DNA from: Oscillospiraceae bacterium
GTDB taxonomy: Bacteria > Bacillota > Clostridia > Oscillospirales > Acutalibacteraceae
Direction: 5' to 3'
Assembly: GCA_015065935.1 (NCBI GenBank)
Contig: SVPI01000002.1
Span: 106,548-170,547 of the forward strand
Length of the DNA stretch: 64,000 nucleotides
Under the pieces are notes generated by a model. That model ran no database searches. It saw nothing but the letters and a program-made list of their open reading frames with translations, and was not told where the DNA came from. Made by a program: the position numbers and the translations under genes. Of this stretch, positions 42,001 through 50,441 are shown in pieces. Numbering within the stretch: position 1 is the stretch's first letter; the number at the start of each line of letters is the position of its first letter.

Positions 42001-44474
42001 TTAGAACTGTCAAGGGTGCCGTAATAAACGCCTGTCTGCTCACTGTTCTGGTCAACAAACTGAATGTTGTAAAGGAAGGCAGAGTCGTTACCGCCCATGG
42101 TGCCGTAGGAGGTTTTACCTGTGGGGTCAAAACGCTCAAAGGAGCCTGAGTTTGGGAATTCTACCTTAACCTGGTCAACATAATCAGGAAGATTAACGCT
42201 CATTGAGCTATAGCAAAGTACACTTTCAACAACGGTCAAATTATCCGACTCGGTTTTATGAAGCAGTGTCCAGGTTTCGCTTTTTGAGCTCTTGCCGTAA
42301 ACAAAGAATTCAAATTCAACCAAATCCTGGCGCGCACCTGCTACGCCGTTATTAACATTTTCCTGGGCATCGGTTTCGGAGAAGCCCTTATCGTAGTAAC
42401 GCATTTTGTAATCGGCCTTAAAGATAGTGCCGGGCTTTACATTGTAAACAACATAAGGCCTTTCCTTTGTACCCGCATAAATGCCTTGTACGCCGTTGGA
42501 TTTAATAAGATAATCCCAGTTACCCGTAAAGGCTGTTGAGCCATCGGGGGTTGCGGTGGAGGTAGCAGTTTTATATTTGGTTGTTGCAAGTGTTGCGGTA
42601 GAATCGGTTGTGTAGCTGTAAATCTTGTTATCCGCAACATTATTAGCATCGGCAACCGACACCTTGCGAATATACATTGCATCGTTAAAATAGCGCTGGT
42701 CGCTACCTGTTCCGATAAAACCGTTACCAAGAAGGTCAAAGGAGACTCTTACATACTTTGCGTTTTCGGGAACCAAATAATGAACATCAAAAGCTCGCCT
42801 GTTAGATGAAACTGCTGTGGTTTCGGCGAAGCCCGATTCGGTTTCATAGAAATTGTACCAGTTTGTGCCATCATTCGAGGCACTGATTTCAAATTCCATT
42901 CTTGAACCCGTTGTGCCAACATTGGCTTCATAGGTGCCCTTGCCGTAGTTATTGGTTGCAGTATTGTTTCTGAGAGCATAATCAAGGGAGAACATTTTGC
43001 CGCCCTCAACCTCATAGGTTACGGAATAAAAGCCCTTGGGATGCACAGTGCCTGTGTTTTTTGCGTTGCCGTTAGGCAGGTTGTTATATAATCTATCGGA
43101 AACCTTAAGACCGAGAGTGTTGGTTGTAACGTTAGAAACACTGCTCCAGCCCTTGGTTGTGGTATCGGTGTAATCATAGCTTACATCGGCTTCCCCTTCC
43201 TCGTAGGGCGTAAACACCATATCGTTAAAGAAGCAGCCCGTGTTACCGCATTCACCTGTTGGGGCAGAACCGTTTTCCATAGTAAGGGTTGCAAAGGAGC
43301 CCTTGTGGGGGTAAACAATTTTTACATAAATATGATTTTCGGGGAGATAGAAGTTAAAGGTGGGGGTGTAGGTTGCCGAAGGCATACAGTAGGGCATAGG
43401 ATTATGCTCGGTCCACTCAGCATCATCGGACAAGGTTGCAGAGGAATAAACACGAATTCTGGCCTGGTCGGCTGATTCAAGCTCGCCCATGTTGACCAGT
43501 GCCTTACCCACATTTTGCATATAAGCCTGGTTAGCTGTTTCAAGATAGAAATGGGTGCCGGGTTTTACCATTGTAATAAGGCTGCGACGCTTCTCATCCT
43601 CATAAGTGCCCCAAGGCTTGTTATTAAGCATACTATATTCCAAGGTACCTGCCTTGTAAGCATTATTTATATCCTCAGCAGCGTTGCAGATTGCATCGGG
43701 ATAGGCAATGAAATATTTTTCCCAAAGATCCCTCTGCTGGCCAAGGGTTCTGGCCTGGAACAAGGTCTGACCGCCTACATTGTAGGACTGAGAGAAGGTG
43801 CCGGCAACCTTGCAAACCAGCATGCTTTCGTTGGGATAATAGGCGGTGGTGCGAGAGGCCATGCTGATGGAATATTCAATCTTGACAAAGTTGGTAAGAG
43901 CGCCAACATTATCAATAGTGTAAATATATTCATCATAGCCTGTGTTAACCGACCAGGTTCCATTGTTTTCCGACTTTGTATCAACGGGAATCCAGGTAAC
44001 ACCGTCCTCAGACACATAGAAATTAAAGTGCCTTTCACTTTCGGGAATACTCTGAGTATCCATACCGGTAGGCTTATAGCGAACGGTTGAAGCCTTAAAG
44101 GAGGTTCCGCTTACAACATTATAAACGAGGTAAGGGTGAATTTCCTCAGGGTTTGCACCAACGGCAACGGCGCCGTTACCCGCAAAGAACTTGTCGGAAA
44201 CGCCAAGGTGACCCGACTGTCTTACGGCAACGCCATGAGCACTAAAAATTCCGTATTGATCAATGCCCTCAACCATGCCGATAACTCGGGTGTCGACAAT
44301 CTGTGCGCCTGCGGCCTTATCGGCAAGCAGGGTGCCATAGTTGTAGGTCCAATCAGTGGTTTCTGCCTTAACCTTTGAGGATAACTCGAGGCTGGGCAAA
44401 ACCGCGGAAAACATACCTAAAACCAGTACGAATGCCACAGCTACGCTTAAAATTTTCCTAGAAACCTTCTGCAT
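39093..44474 (-). CDS. Giant secreted modular protein with repeat modules and a barrel-like domain
   Basis: ATG 44474 (MQKVSRKILS) with GGAGGAG gives 1793 residues; the track start is 18 codons too early. A signal peptide of about 36 residues is followed by four similar beta-rich modules of 150-200 residues (PYLVYNVVSGTSFKAS..., PYVVYNVKPGTIFKADY..., FVIYKIKEGTEL...), carbohydrate-binding-like by eye. Two InlB-type beta-grasp repeats follow at about 970-1120 (GYAFEGWTNEG, VFSKWIDAKG), then an Ig-like segment. A barrel-like domain spans about 1250-1600 (ARALCHWEPG, EACIFETCGPG, VEAIHFGQMNL), and a last module closes the protein. There is no LPxTG anchor. A glycan-degrading role is plausible; no known family is claimed. 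Confidence 0.8.
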   Translation of the reverse strand: MQKVSRKILSVAVAFVLVLGMFSAVLPSLELSSKVKAETTDWTYNYGTLLADKAAGAQIVDTRVIGMVEGIDQYGIFSAHGVAVRQSGHLGVSDKFFAGNGAVAVGANPEEIHPYLVYNVVSGTSFKASTVRYKPTGMDTQSIPESERHFNFYVSEDGVTWIPVDTKSENNGTWSVNTGYDEYIYTIDNVGALTNFVKIEYSISMASRTTAYYPNESMLVCKVAGTFSQSYNVGGQTLFQARTLGQQRDLWEKYFIAYPDAICNAAEDINNAYKAGTLEYSMLNNKPWGTYEDEKRRSLITMVKPGTHFYLETANQAYMQNVGKALVNMGELESADQARIRVYSSATLSDDAEWTEHNPMPYCMPSATYTPTFNFYLPENHIYVKIVYPHKGSFATLTMENGSAPTGECGNTGCFFNDMVFTPYEEGEADVSYDYTDTTTKGWSSVSNVTTNTLGLKVSDRLYNNLPNGNAKNTGTVHPKGFYSVTYEVEGGKMFSLDYALRNNTATNNYGKGTYEANVGTTGSRMEFEISASNDGTNWYNFYETESGFAETTAVSSNRRAFDVHYLVPENAKYVRVSFDLLGNGFIGTGSDQRYFNDAMYIRKVSVADANNVADNKIYSYTTDSTATLATTKYKTATSTATPDGSTAFTGNWDYLIKSNGVQGIYAGTKERPYVVYNVKPGTIFKADYKMRYYDKGFSETDAQENVNNGVAGARQDLVEFEFFVYGKSSKSETWTLLHKTESDNLTVVESVLCYSSMSVNLPDYVDQVKVEFPNSGSFERFDPTGKTSYGTMGGNDSAFLYNIQFVDQNSEQTGVYYGTLDSSNIESTMKPNLMLYHTGGVSVVNSAGIKANKNNAFVIYKIKEGTELTIKTDDELAFEYSIDDKTYKKFDAAKVLGGYKIPAVSGKNYIKVMLSNGQAITYANCELLPPTVNFHVPYLDKTYQIELENYGDTAANLVPTANMLRPGYAFEGWTNEGDTEQLYIDTTYEAIYVKTDAVTYTVTYTVNGNTTTKAGVKFDDRITISAPETNSSGQVFSKWIDAKGATVSDNHSFSFLASGDIDLTAVYADAKESITPYIYTTDKAVVTANDNGTWNMSVIWRTAMPKDVKIEESGIILGTDVDSASLVFWDGKVQSGTFKMVHNNASANKTTMYTVKNIAADKVRAARPYARLTNGAVIYGDMVKTRGGAAVESNFDFYGSISPDVLSSYLDRALTYHVVDGGEYGAKDVIRQTGAKYFARALCHWEPGIADVNRFNTYKSNIASVHQMDPEIIVEACIFETCGPGMDEIPIPAWVFEAFGQPVVQRNFDHEKMLHSDGYGYQLWNDALHVPSISTLEFQMFTYYRACCYIDMGVEAIHFGQMNLIGAVDGNTSVVDSASWTKVIDKINAYAKTNARRGYIIVNGHYPLQNLTRSDDSSKMLVDFNMFPLRITAKTGSTSHTPSESFQEVMLATNGDAPYTTSRQANAANKISPSGYTYTNYPYLLEFDNWGVNDVNKLNTPSGSWGYDEISWYANQNAADRRQYLTDISLQIKNMTSAPNGHVALVGRRTAFIHAQGCSEYLEKEYYKKVLETGKFYDSEGNVTGDNAHHPHGFQLGIWDIRDVGDVDSVKAAWEAIGSYGTHYDYSDDEGSNTAVTSANKAKYGITELGGIALLNNEGSGSNLFRGIHPGYSSLGADWNDSATAPYVIYKVKPGSKFTADFYMYQTGKKAFENAGHDFDFKIEACATISGTYGNAVTTDSYTATNFSILYTVPNNCNYVKITFPQKGKLSGTNGARGNDYARLMGVKFIYQ

Positions 44475-44498
44475 TTTTTCTCCTCCGAAAGAAATTAA

Positions 44499-44539
44499 AA
44501 AATGATAGTATGGCAAAGAATACGCCATACTATCATTTT
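44499..44539 (-). terminator. Terminator of the hydrogenase operon
   Basis: Minus strand AAAATGATAGTATGGC pairs with GCCATACTATCATTTT around GTATTCTTT and is followed by a T-run. It lies only about 25 bases before the ribosome site of the giant secreted gene. Confidence 0.85.
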
Positions 44540-44563
44540 ACCATAGTATTACATTTTTAGCAA
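44535..44563 (-). promoter_or_regulatory. Promoter of the giant secreted gene, starting inside the terminator
   Basis: Minus strand TTGCTA (44558-44563), 17-base spacer, TAAAAT (44535-44540). The predicted start near 44527 lies within the first arm of the hyd terminator. Confidence 0.65.
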
Positions 44564-44571
44564 GGATTATT

Positions 44572-46317
44572 TTACTTGCCGCGTTTTACATAGGTTGTAT
44601 GCAAAATCTCGTGTGCCTTGTGGCTTCCGGGCTCGCCGAAGAACTCCTTGTAAATCATTTTGATATCAGGATTTTCGTGAGATTTTCTAACGGGAAGCAT
44701 AGCGTCGGCGTCATAAAGAACCTTTGCACGAACCTTGGGCAGGTCGATTTCTTCTCTAATGCTCATAGGCTGAACAGGCTGACCGCCGCCGTTTACACAG
44801 CCGCCGGGACAGGCCATAATTTCAACAAACTGAACATCAAGCTCGCCGTTTCTTATCATATTGAGAAGCTGGTTTGCCTTGGAGGTGGAGGAAGCAACAG
44901 CAACCTTAACCTCTAAATCGCCAAGCTTGTAAGCGGCAGTTTTAATACCCTCGGTGCCGCGAACATCATTGAATTCAAGCTTTTCAAGGGGTTTTCCGAG
45001 AATGGTTTCGGCAGCAGTACGAAGGGCTGCTTCCATAACACCGCCGGTAGCGCCGAAGATAGCGCCGGCACCCGAGCCTATAGCAAAGGGATTGTCAAAC
45101 TTCTCATCAGGCAGTTTATTGAAGTTGATGCCTGCGCGCTCAATCATTTTGCCAAGCTCGCGGGTGGTAAGAGCATAGTCAACATCGTAAATGCCTTCGC
45201 CTGCGGCAGACTCATCTGCGCGCTTGCACTCAAATTTCTTTGCGGTACAAGGAATTGCCGAAACGAACACGATATCTTTGGGGTCAAGACCGTTTTTCTC
45301 AGCTAAATAGGTCTTAACAACTGCGCCAAACATCTGCTGAGGAGATTTACAGCTGGAAAGATTATCGGTGAAATCGGGATGATAATGCTCGCAGTATTTA
45401 ACCCAACCGGGGGAGCAGGAGGTGATAAGGGGCAGTTTTCCGCCGTTCTTAATGCGCTCCATAAGCTCGTGAGCCTCTTCCATAATGGTGAGGTCGGCTG
45501 TGAAGTTCATATCAAACACGCCATCAAAGCCAAGGCGTTTTAAAGCGGCAACCATTTTGCCCTCAACGTCAGTGCCGGGGGCATTGCCGAAGCACTCGCC
45601 AAGGGTAGCGCGAACAGAAGGAGCAGTACAAACAAATACCTTTTTGCTGGGATTATTGATTGCTTCAAAGATTTCGTCGGTTTCATCCTTTTCGGTTAAA
45701 GCACCTGTGGGGCAGGCAACAATACACTGACCACAAGCGATACAGGGGTTGTCCTTTAAGGGAGTTTCAAAAGCGCAACCGATGTGGGTGTCAAAGCCAC
45801 GGTCGTTAGCGCCGATAACGCCAATGCCCTGGGTGTGCTTACAAACAGCAACGCAGCGGCGGCAAAGGATACATTTTTCGTTATCGCGAACGAGGAATGC
45901 TGTGCTTTCGTCCTTTTCATATTTATTAACCTCGCCCTTAAAGGCATACTGGTCATAAATACCGAAGTCTTTAGCCATTTTCTGAAGCTCGCAGTTCTGG
46001 TTGCGCAGGCAGCTTAAACAATCCATCTTGTGGTCGGAAAGAATAAGCTCCAAATTGGTTTTTCTTGCCTTTAAAACGGCAGGAGAATTTGTGAAAATTT
46101 CCATTCCCTCGTTAACCGGCTGAACGCAGGATGCAACCAGAGAACGAGCACCCTTAACCTCAACAAGGCAGATTCGGCAGGCGCCGATTGCGTTGATTTC
46201 TTTCATATAGCAAAGGGTAGGAATGTCAATAGAAGCGGCCTTACAAGCCTCTAAAATTGTGGAACCGCTTTCTACCGCGTAGTCGCGGCCGTTAATTTTA
46301 ATGTTTACAGTAGCCAT
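44572..46317 (-). CDS. hydA: [FeFe] hydrogenase catalytic subunit of a trimeric NAD-linked enzyme
   Basis: 581 residues: an N-terminal 2Fe-2S plant-type ferredoxin domain (CYMKEINAIGACRIC), a His/Cys 4Fe-4S domain, two 4Fe-4S motifs (CILCRRCVAVC and CIACGQCIVACP) and the H-cluster domain. H-cluster motifs are TSCSPGW, IPCTAKKFE and MACPGGCVNGGGQP; the first has Ser where the common form has a second Cys. It makes or oxidises H2 using ferredoxin and NADH together with HydB and the NuoE-like subunit. It is last in the hyd operon. No classic 2Fe-2S C-terminal extension is present. Confidence 0.95.
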   Translation of the reverse strand: MATVNIKINGRDYAVESGSTILEACKAASIDIPTLCYMKEINAIGACRICLVEVKGARSLVASCVQPVNEGMEIFTNSPAVLKARKTNLELILSDHKMDCLSCLRNQNCELQKMAKDFGIYDQYAFKGEVNKYEKDESTAFLVRDNEKCILCRRCVAVCKHTQGIGVIGANDRGFDTHIGCAFETPLKDNPCIACGQCIVACPTGALTEKDETDEIFEAINNPSKKVFVCTAPSVRATLGECFGNAPGTDVEGKMVAALKRLGFDGVFDMNFTADLTIMEEAHELMERIKNGGKLPLITSCSPGWVKYCEHYHPDFTDNLSSCKSPQQMFGAVVKTYLAEKNGLDPKDIVFVSAIPCTAKKFECKRADESAAGEGIYDVDYALTTRELGKMIERAGINFNKLPDEKFDNPFAIGSGAGAIFGATGGVMEAALRTAAETILGKPLEKLEFNDVRGTEGIKTAAYKLGDLEVKVAVASSTSKANQLLNMIRNGELDVQFVEIMACPGGCVNGGGQPVQPMSIREEIDLPKVRAKVLYDADAMLPVRKSHENPDIKMIYKEFFGEPGSHKAHEILHTTYVKRGK

Positions 46318-46337
46318 AACTTAATTCTTCTCCCTTC

Positions 46338-48131
46338 TTACTGTTTTACGATAGCGCCGAACTTACATTTTGCCATACAAGCGCCGCACTTAATACATTT
46401 AGATGCATCAATAACGTGGGGTTCCTTAACTGTGCCGGAAATTGCACCAACAGGGCAAACTCTGGCGCAGGCAGTACAGCCCTTACATTTATCTTCAATA
46501 ATAGAATACTGAAGCAGGTTCTTACAAACGCCTGCAGGGCACTTCTTGTCAACGATATGAGCAATGTACTCATCTCTGAAGTAGCGAAGGGTTGAAAGAA
46601 CGGGGTTGGGAGCAGTCTGGCCAAGGCCGCAAAGGGAGGCCGACTTAATGTGGTGGCAAAGCTCCTCCATCTTATCAAGGTCTTCCATTGTTGCGTTGCC
46701 GTCGGTAACCTTGTTAAGAAGCTCTAAAAGTCTCTTTGTACCGATGCGGCAGGGTGTACACTTACCGCAGGATTCATCAACGGTGAACTCAAGGAAGAAC
46801 TTGGCGATGTCAACCATACAGGTGTCCTCATCCATAACGATAAGACCGCCGGAGCCCATCATTGAGCCGATAGCGATAAGGTTGTCATAGTCAATGGGAA
46901 CGTCAAAATGTTCTGCAGGAATGCATCCGCCGGAGGGACCACCGGTTTGGGCAGCCTTGAACTTTTTACCATTAGGTACGCCGCCGCCGATTTCCTCAAC
47001 AACCTCGCGGAGGGTTGTTCCCATGGGAACCTCAACAAGACCTGTGTTGGTAATTTTGCCGCCAAGAGCAAATACCTTTGTTCCCTTTGAACGCTCGGTA
47101 CCCATTGAATTAAACCAATCTGCACCAAGTAAAATAATGCGGGGAATGTTAGCGTAGGTTTCAACGTTGTTTAAAACGGTAGGCTTTCCGAAAAGACCCT
47201 TAACTGCAGGGAAAGGAGGACGAGGTCTGGGCTCGCCACGGTTACCCTCAATAGAGGTCATAAGAGCAGTTTCCTCACCGCAAACGAATGCACCGGCGCC
47301 AAAGCGGATATGCATATCGAAGTTGAAGCCTGTGCCTAAAATGTCTTTACCGAGAAGTCCGTATTCTCTTGCTTGGTCAATAGCAATTTGGAGACGCTGA
47401 ATAGCAATAGGATACTCAGCGCGAACATAAACGTAGCCTTCGTCAGCACCAATTGCGTAGCCTGCGATAGCCATTGCTTCAATTAAAGCGTGGGGGTCGC
47501 CTTCAAGAATGGAACGGTCCATAAATGCACCGGGGTCACCCTCGTCAGCGTTACAGGCAACATATTTCTTGTCGCTTACAGATTTAGAAGCAAACTCCCA
47601 TTTTTTACCTGTGGGGAAGCCACCGCCGCCGCGGCCGCGAAGACCGGAATCGGTAACGGTCTTAATAACGTCCTCAGGGGTCATTTCGGTAAGAACCTTA
47701 CCGAGAGCCTGATAACCGTCCATTGCTATGTACTCATCAATAACCTCGGGGTTGATAACGCCGCAGTTACGAAGAGCAACACGCTTCTGCTTTTTATAGA
47801 ACTGTGTTTCATTAAGAGAGGTAACGCGATTTTCAGCGTCAGCCTTCATTTCGTGGTGAACGAGGCGGTCAACGATACGACCCTTTAAAAGATGCTCGCT
47901 GACAATCTCGGGAACATCCTCGGCTGTAACGCAGCTGTAGAAGGTGCCTTCAGGGTAAACAATCATAACAGGGCCCAAAGCGCAAAGACCGAAGCAGCCT
48001 GTTGTAACGATTTTGATTTCCTCGGTAAGACCCTGTGCCTCCAGCTCATTTTCAAGAGCCTTTCTTACAGCAAGACTGCCCGAAGAGGTACAACCTGTAC
48101 CGCCGCAAATAAGAACGTGTGAACGAATCAT
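46338..48131 (-). CDS. hydB: NuoF-like NADH-binding hydrogenase subunit
   Basis: 597 residues: an N-terminal thioredoxin-like 2Fe-2S domain (C14 in GGTGCTSSGS, C46/C50 in GCFGLC), then an FMN/NADH domain with GRGGGGFPTGKKW (about 166-178). An SLBB domain, the SCGKCTPCRIGTKRL 4Fe-4S motif and two C-terminal 4Fe-4S motifs (CKGCTACARVCP and CIKCGACMAKC) follow. It is the flavin subunit where electrons from NADH and ferredoxin meet in bifurcating hydrogenases. Confidence 0.95.
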   Translation of the reverse strand: MIRSHVLICGGTGCTSSGSLAVRKALENELEAQGLTEEIKIVTTGCFGLCALGPVMIVYPEGTFYSCVTAEDVPEIVSEHLLKGRIVDRLVHHEMKADAENRVTSLNETQFYKKQKRVALRNCGVINPEVIDEYIAMDGYQALGKVLTEMTPEDVIKTVTDSGLRGRGGGGFPTGKKWEFASKSVSDKKYVACNADEGDPGAFMDRSILEGDPHALIEAMAIAGYAIGADEGYVYVRAEYPIAIQRLQIAIDQAREYGLLGKDILGTGFNFDMHIRFGAGAFVCGEETALMTSIEGNRGEPRPRPPFPAVKGLFGKPTVLNNVETYANIPRIILLGADWFNSMGTERSKGTKVFALGGKITNTGLVEVPMGTTLREVVEEIGGGVPNGKKFKAAQTGGPSGGCIPAEHFDVPIDYDNLIAIGSMMGSGGLIVMDEDTCMVDIAKFFLEFTVDESCGKCTPCRIGTKRLLELLNKVTDGNATMEDLDKMEELCHHIKSASLCGLGQTAPNPVLSTLRYFRDEYIAHIVDKKCPAGVCKNLLQYSIIEDKCKGCTACARVCPVGAISGTVKEPHVIDASKCIKCGACMAKCKFGAIVKQ

Positions 48132-48145
48132 TTGTTTTTCCTCCC

Positions 48146-48511
48146 TTATTTGTTAGCACCAATGGTGTATTCTTCAACAATTTTGCCGCCTTTAATATGC
48201 TCGGCAACAATGCGAGCTGCCTTTTCAGCGGTCATTTTAACATAAGTAACCTTATCCTTGCCCTCTTCAAAAACCTCAACAACCGGCTCATACTGGCAAA
48301 TACCGATGCAGCCTGTCTGGGTAACAACGGTGTCGGTAATTCCGGCCTTGGCGATTTCCTCTGTGAAAGCGTTTAGAACGGGGCGGGCGCCTGCTGCGAT
48401 GCCGCAGGTTGCCATACCAACAACAACCCTCTTGGTTTCCTCCTGCTCACGAAGGCTTACATTCTTTTGTAATTTATCTCTGAGTGCAGTAAGTTCAGCC
48501 AAACTTTTCAT
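48146..48511 (-). CDS. Thioredoxin-like 2Fe-2S ferredoxin
   Basis: ATG 48511 (MKSLAELTAL) has GGAGG upstream, giving 121 residues. Four cluster cysteines lie in VGMATCGIAAGA (one) and TGCIGICQYEP (two), with the fold of the N-terminal domain of HydB. Such stand-alone modules are typical companions in clostridial hyd operons and presumably relay electrons or assist assembly. Its position between the HATPase and hydB genes supports this. Confidence 0.88.
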   Translation of the reverse strand: MKSLAELTALRDKLQKNVSLREQEETKRVVVGMATCGIAAGARPVLNAFTEEIAKAGITDTVVTQTGCIGICQYEPVVEVFEEGKDKVTYVKMTAEKAARIVAEHIKGGKIVEEYTIGANK

Positions 48512-48532
48512 ATTCTTTTCCTCCAAATCAAG

Positions 48533-49096
48533 TTAATTTGTCTTTAAAACGTTGTATTGCTCGGTTAAATATTCCTCTAACCACTTTATAACCTCAAAGG
48601 AATTAAGCGGGATATCGGCGCCAAGCATCTGCCGCATCTCACGAGTGCTTAAAGCCACCTCGCCCTTTGGGGTTTTGTGGGAATATTCAAAATCCACATC
48701 TCCGCCTCGTTGCACAAGACAACTGACGGTTGACACCATATCCCCGATAGGGGTAAAGTCAATGCTCCTTGTGTCAAAGGTGGCGGTTATAACTGTTCCG
48801 TGGTCATCAGTGCCCTCTTTTTTCTCCTTTGAAGCAATGGTAACACAGCCACCGGTTTGCTCCGCCGCTAATTTCAGAAGGGGGATTCCCAGCCCCACCT
48901 TGCGGGTTGTCCGCGTGGTGTAAAACGGATTGGTAACACCCTTTAAAATCTCCTCGCTCATCCCCTTGCCATCATCGGCAACGCTTAAGGTCAAAATTCC
49001 CTGCTCGTTTTCGGTGAGACTTATTTTAACAAGGGATGCGCCTGCAGTTAGAGAGTTTTGCACAATGTCAAGAACATTAAGGGACAGTTCCTTCAT
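48533..49096 (-). CDS. GHKL-type ATP-binding protein of the hyd operon
   Basis: 187 residues with an HATPase_c fold: N-box DIVQNSLTAGAS, G1 box VADDGKGMS and a GLGIPLLKLAAEQTGG G2 region. No dimerisation histidine or transmembrane sensor is present, so it is not a full histidine kinase. Similar genes occur between hyd subunit genes in other clostridia and Thermotogae. Their role, perhaps regulation or maturation, is not established. Confidence 0.85.
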   Translation of the reverse strand: MKELSLNVLDIVQNSLTAGASLVKISLTENEQGILTLSVADDGKGMSEEILKGVTNPFYTTRTTRKVGLGIPLLKLAAEQTGGCVTIASKEKKEGTDDHGTVITATFDTRSIDFTPIGDMVSTVSCLVQRGGDVDFEYSHKTPKGEVALSTREMRQMLGADIPLNSFEVIKWLEEYLTEQYNVLKTN

Positions 49097-49102
49097 TTGA
49101 AC

Positions 49103-49600
49103 TTAACCTAAATACTTTTCAAGAATTTTGTCAACGTCTTCCTTTTTAAGACGGCCGTAAACCTCATCGTTAATTGTGAGAACGGGAGCAAGGCCGCAAG
49201 CACCAATGCAGCGGGTTGCTTCTAATGAAAACTTTCCGTCGGAAGAGGTTTCGCCGGACTTAATGCCGAGTCTTTCCTCAAGACGCTCTAAAATATCGCC
49301 GGAGCCCTTAACATAGCAAGCGGTACCAAGGCAAACAGCAATAGCAACCTCGCCGTTGGGGTTGAGCTTAAACTGCGAGTAGAAGGATGCGATGCCGTAA
49401 ACCTCCTCAAGAGCGATTCCCATGCCGTCGGCAATCATTTTCTGAACTTCAATTGGAAGATAGCCGTAGATTTCCTGCGCTTCCTGCATAACAGGCATGG
49501 TAGCGCCGGGAACGCCTTGATATTTGGCGATAACGGCCTTTAGCTTCTCTTCTTGTTCAGGAGTGCCTTTAAACATTACGGTAGTCAACTTTTTCTTCAT
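49103..49600 (-). CDS. hydC: NuoE-like 2Fe-2S hydrogenase subunit
   Basis: 165 residues of the 24-kDa complex I family. A helical N-terminus with MPVMQEAQEIYGYLP precedes a thioredoxin-like domain holding four cysteines in CLGTACYVKGS and EATRCIGACGLAP. It is the small electron-relay subunit of the trimeric hydrogenase. It is the first gene of the operon, with GGGAGGT before ATG and a consensus promoter upstream. Confidence 0.94.
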   Translation of the reverse strand: MKKKLTTVMFKGTPEQEEKLKAVIAKYQGVPGATMPVMQEAQEIYGYLPIEVQKMIADGMGIALEEVYGIASFYSQFKLNPNGEVAIAVCLGTACYVKGSGDILERLEERLGIKSGETSSDGKFSLEATRCIGACGLAPVLTINDEVYGRLKKEDVDKILEKYLG

Positions 49601-49650
49601 AAAATTTATACCTCCCGCGCGGATTTTACCGCGATTTTGTTATCTTTTTA

Positions 49651-49704
49651 ATTATACAACACCGTCTTACAAATTTCAACGGTTTTTTGTTTATTTTTTA
49701 ACAA
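49651..49704 (-). promoter_or_regulatory. Promoter and Rex-like operator of the hyd operon
   Basis: Minus strand TTGAAA (49674-49679), 17-base spacer, TATAAT (49651-49656). Seven bases upstream of the -35 box lies TTGTTAAAAAATAAACAA (49687-49704), one change from the Rex consensus TTGTTAA-N4-TTAACAA. The operator overlaps the stop codon of the PHP gene. Confidence 0.6.
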
Positions 49705-50407
49705 AAAAAGTTTCTATCAAACATTTGGCGGAATTTTCTTCCAGCTCAACATAATTTTCCCTTTGATTAATATCAAGCAGTGTGTGGGCATCGGAGGAGG
49801 AAAAAAGGGTGTAATCCTTAAGCTGGGGGAACCTTTTTATAAACTCCTCTTCCCTGCTTCTATCGTGAATTTCAGCAATGTTAAAATCATAATCGGCGGG
49901 TATATCACCAAGCATTGCAACAATACCGCCAGAATCCCTGTCAATATGGGCGGGGTAGCAAATGCCGCCAAGTTCTCTTACTTTATCTACCGCCTGACCG
50001 ATGTCAAGTTGCGCCGCGGCAATAAGCAGATTTTCCACTTCTCCTACCGTTTCGCCATCGGCATTTACAATATTTTGTCTGCCGAAAATAGCCGCCTTGT
50101 TTTTAACGGGAGATAACCTGCTTTCCACAAACCTATCAAACTCCAGCGCCTTGGCAAGCGTTCCGAAAAGGCAGACAATATGCACATCCTCAGCAGTTGT
50201 AAGCTCCATTCCCGCAATGGGGGTAACGCCGTAAAACTCGCAGGCCTCAAAAAAGGCAGGGCAATTTTTGGCGGTGTTGTGGTCGGTCAGCGCCACCATA
50301 TCAAGGCCATTAAGCTTTGCCATTCCCGCAATGTCGGCGGGCAGCATTGCATCATCCCCACAAGGAGAAAGACAGGAATGAATGTGAAAATCATAATAAA
50401 GTTTCAT
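49691..50407 (-). CDS. PHP-domain phosphoesterase
   Basis: 238 residues with the PHP metal motifs DFHIHSCLSPCGDD (N-terminus), ALTDHNT, GMELTT and SSDAHTL. Genes of this type are repeatedly found beside hydrogenase operons in clostridia. The substrate is unknown; family members hydrolyse phosphoesters of nucleotides or sugars. It is last in the sensory-hydrogenase operon and has a GGAGG site. Confidence 0.88.
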   Translation of the reverse strand: MKLYYDFHIHSCLSPCGDDAMLPADIAGMAKLNGLDMVALTDHNTAKNCPAFFEACEFYGVTPIAGMELTTAEDVHIVCLFGTLAKALEFDRFVESRLSPVKNKAAIFGRQNIVNADGETVGEVENLLIAAAQLDIGQAVDKVRELGGICYPAHIDRDSGGIVAMLGDIPADYDFNIAEIHDRSREEEFIKRFPQLKDYTLFSSSDAHTLLDINQRENYVELEENSAKCLIETFFVKK

Positions 50408-50441
50408 TTTCCATTCCTCCTGTCTTAAAATTTAATGTTTA

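Noticed and set aside
43515-44090. 191-residue plus-strand ORF
   Set aside because: Antisense to the giant secreted gene, without a ribosome site or domain.
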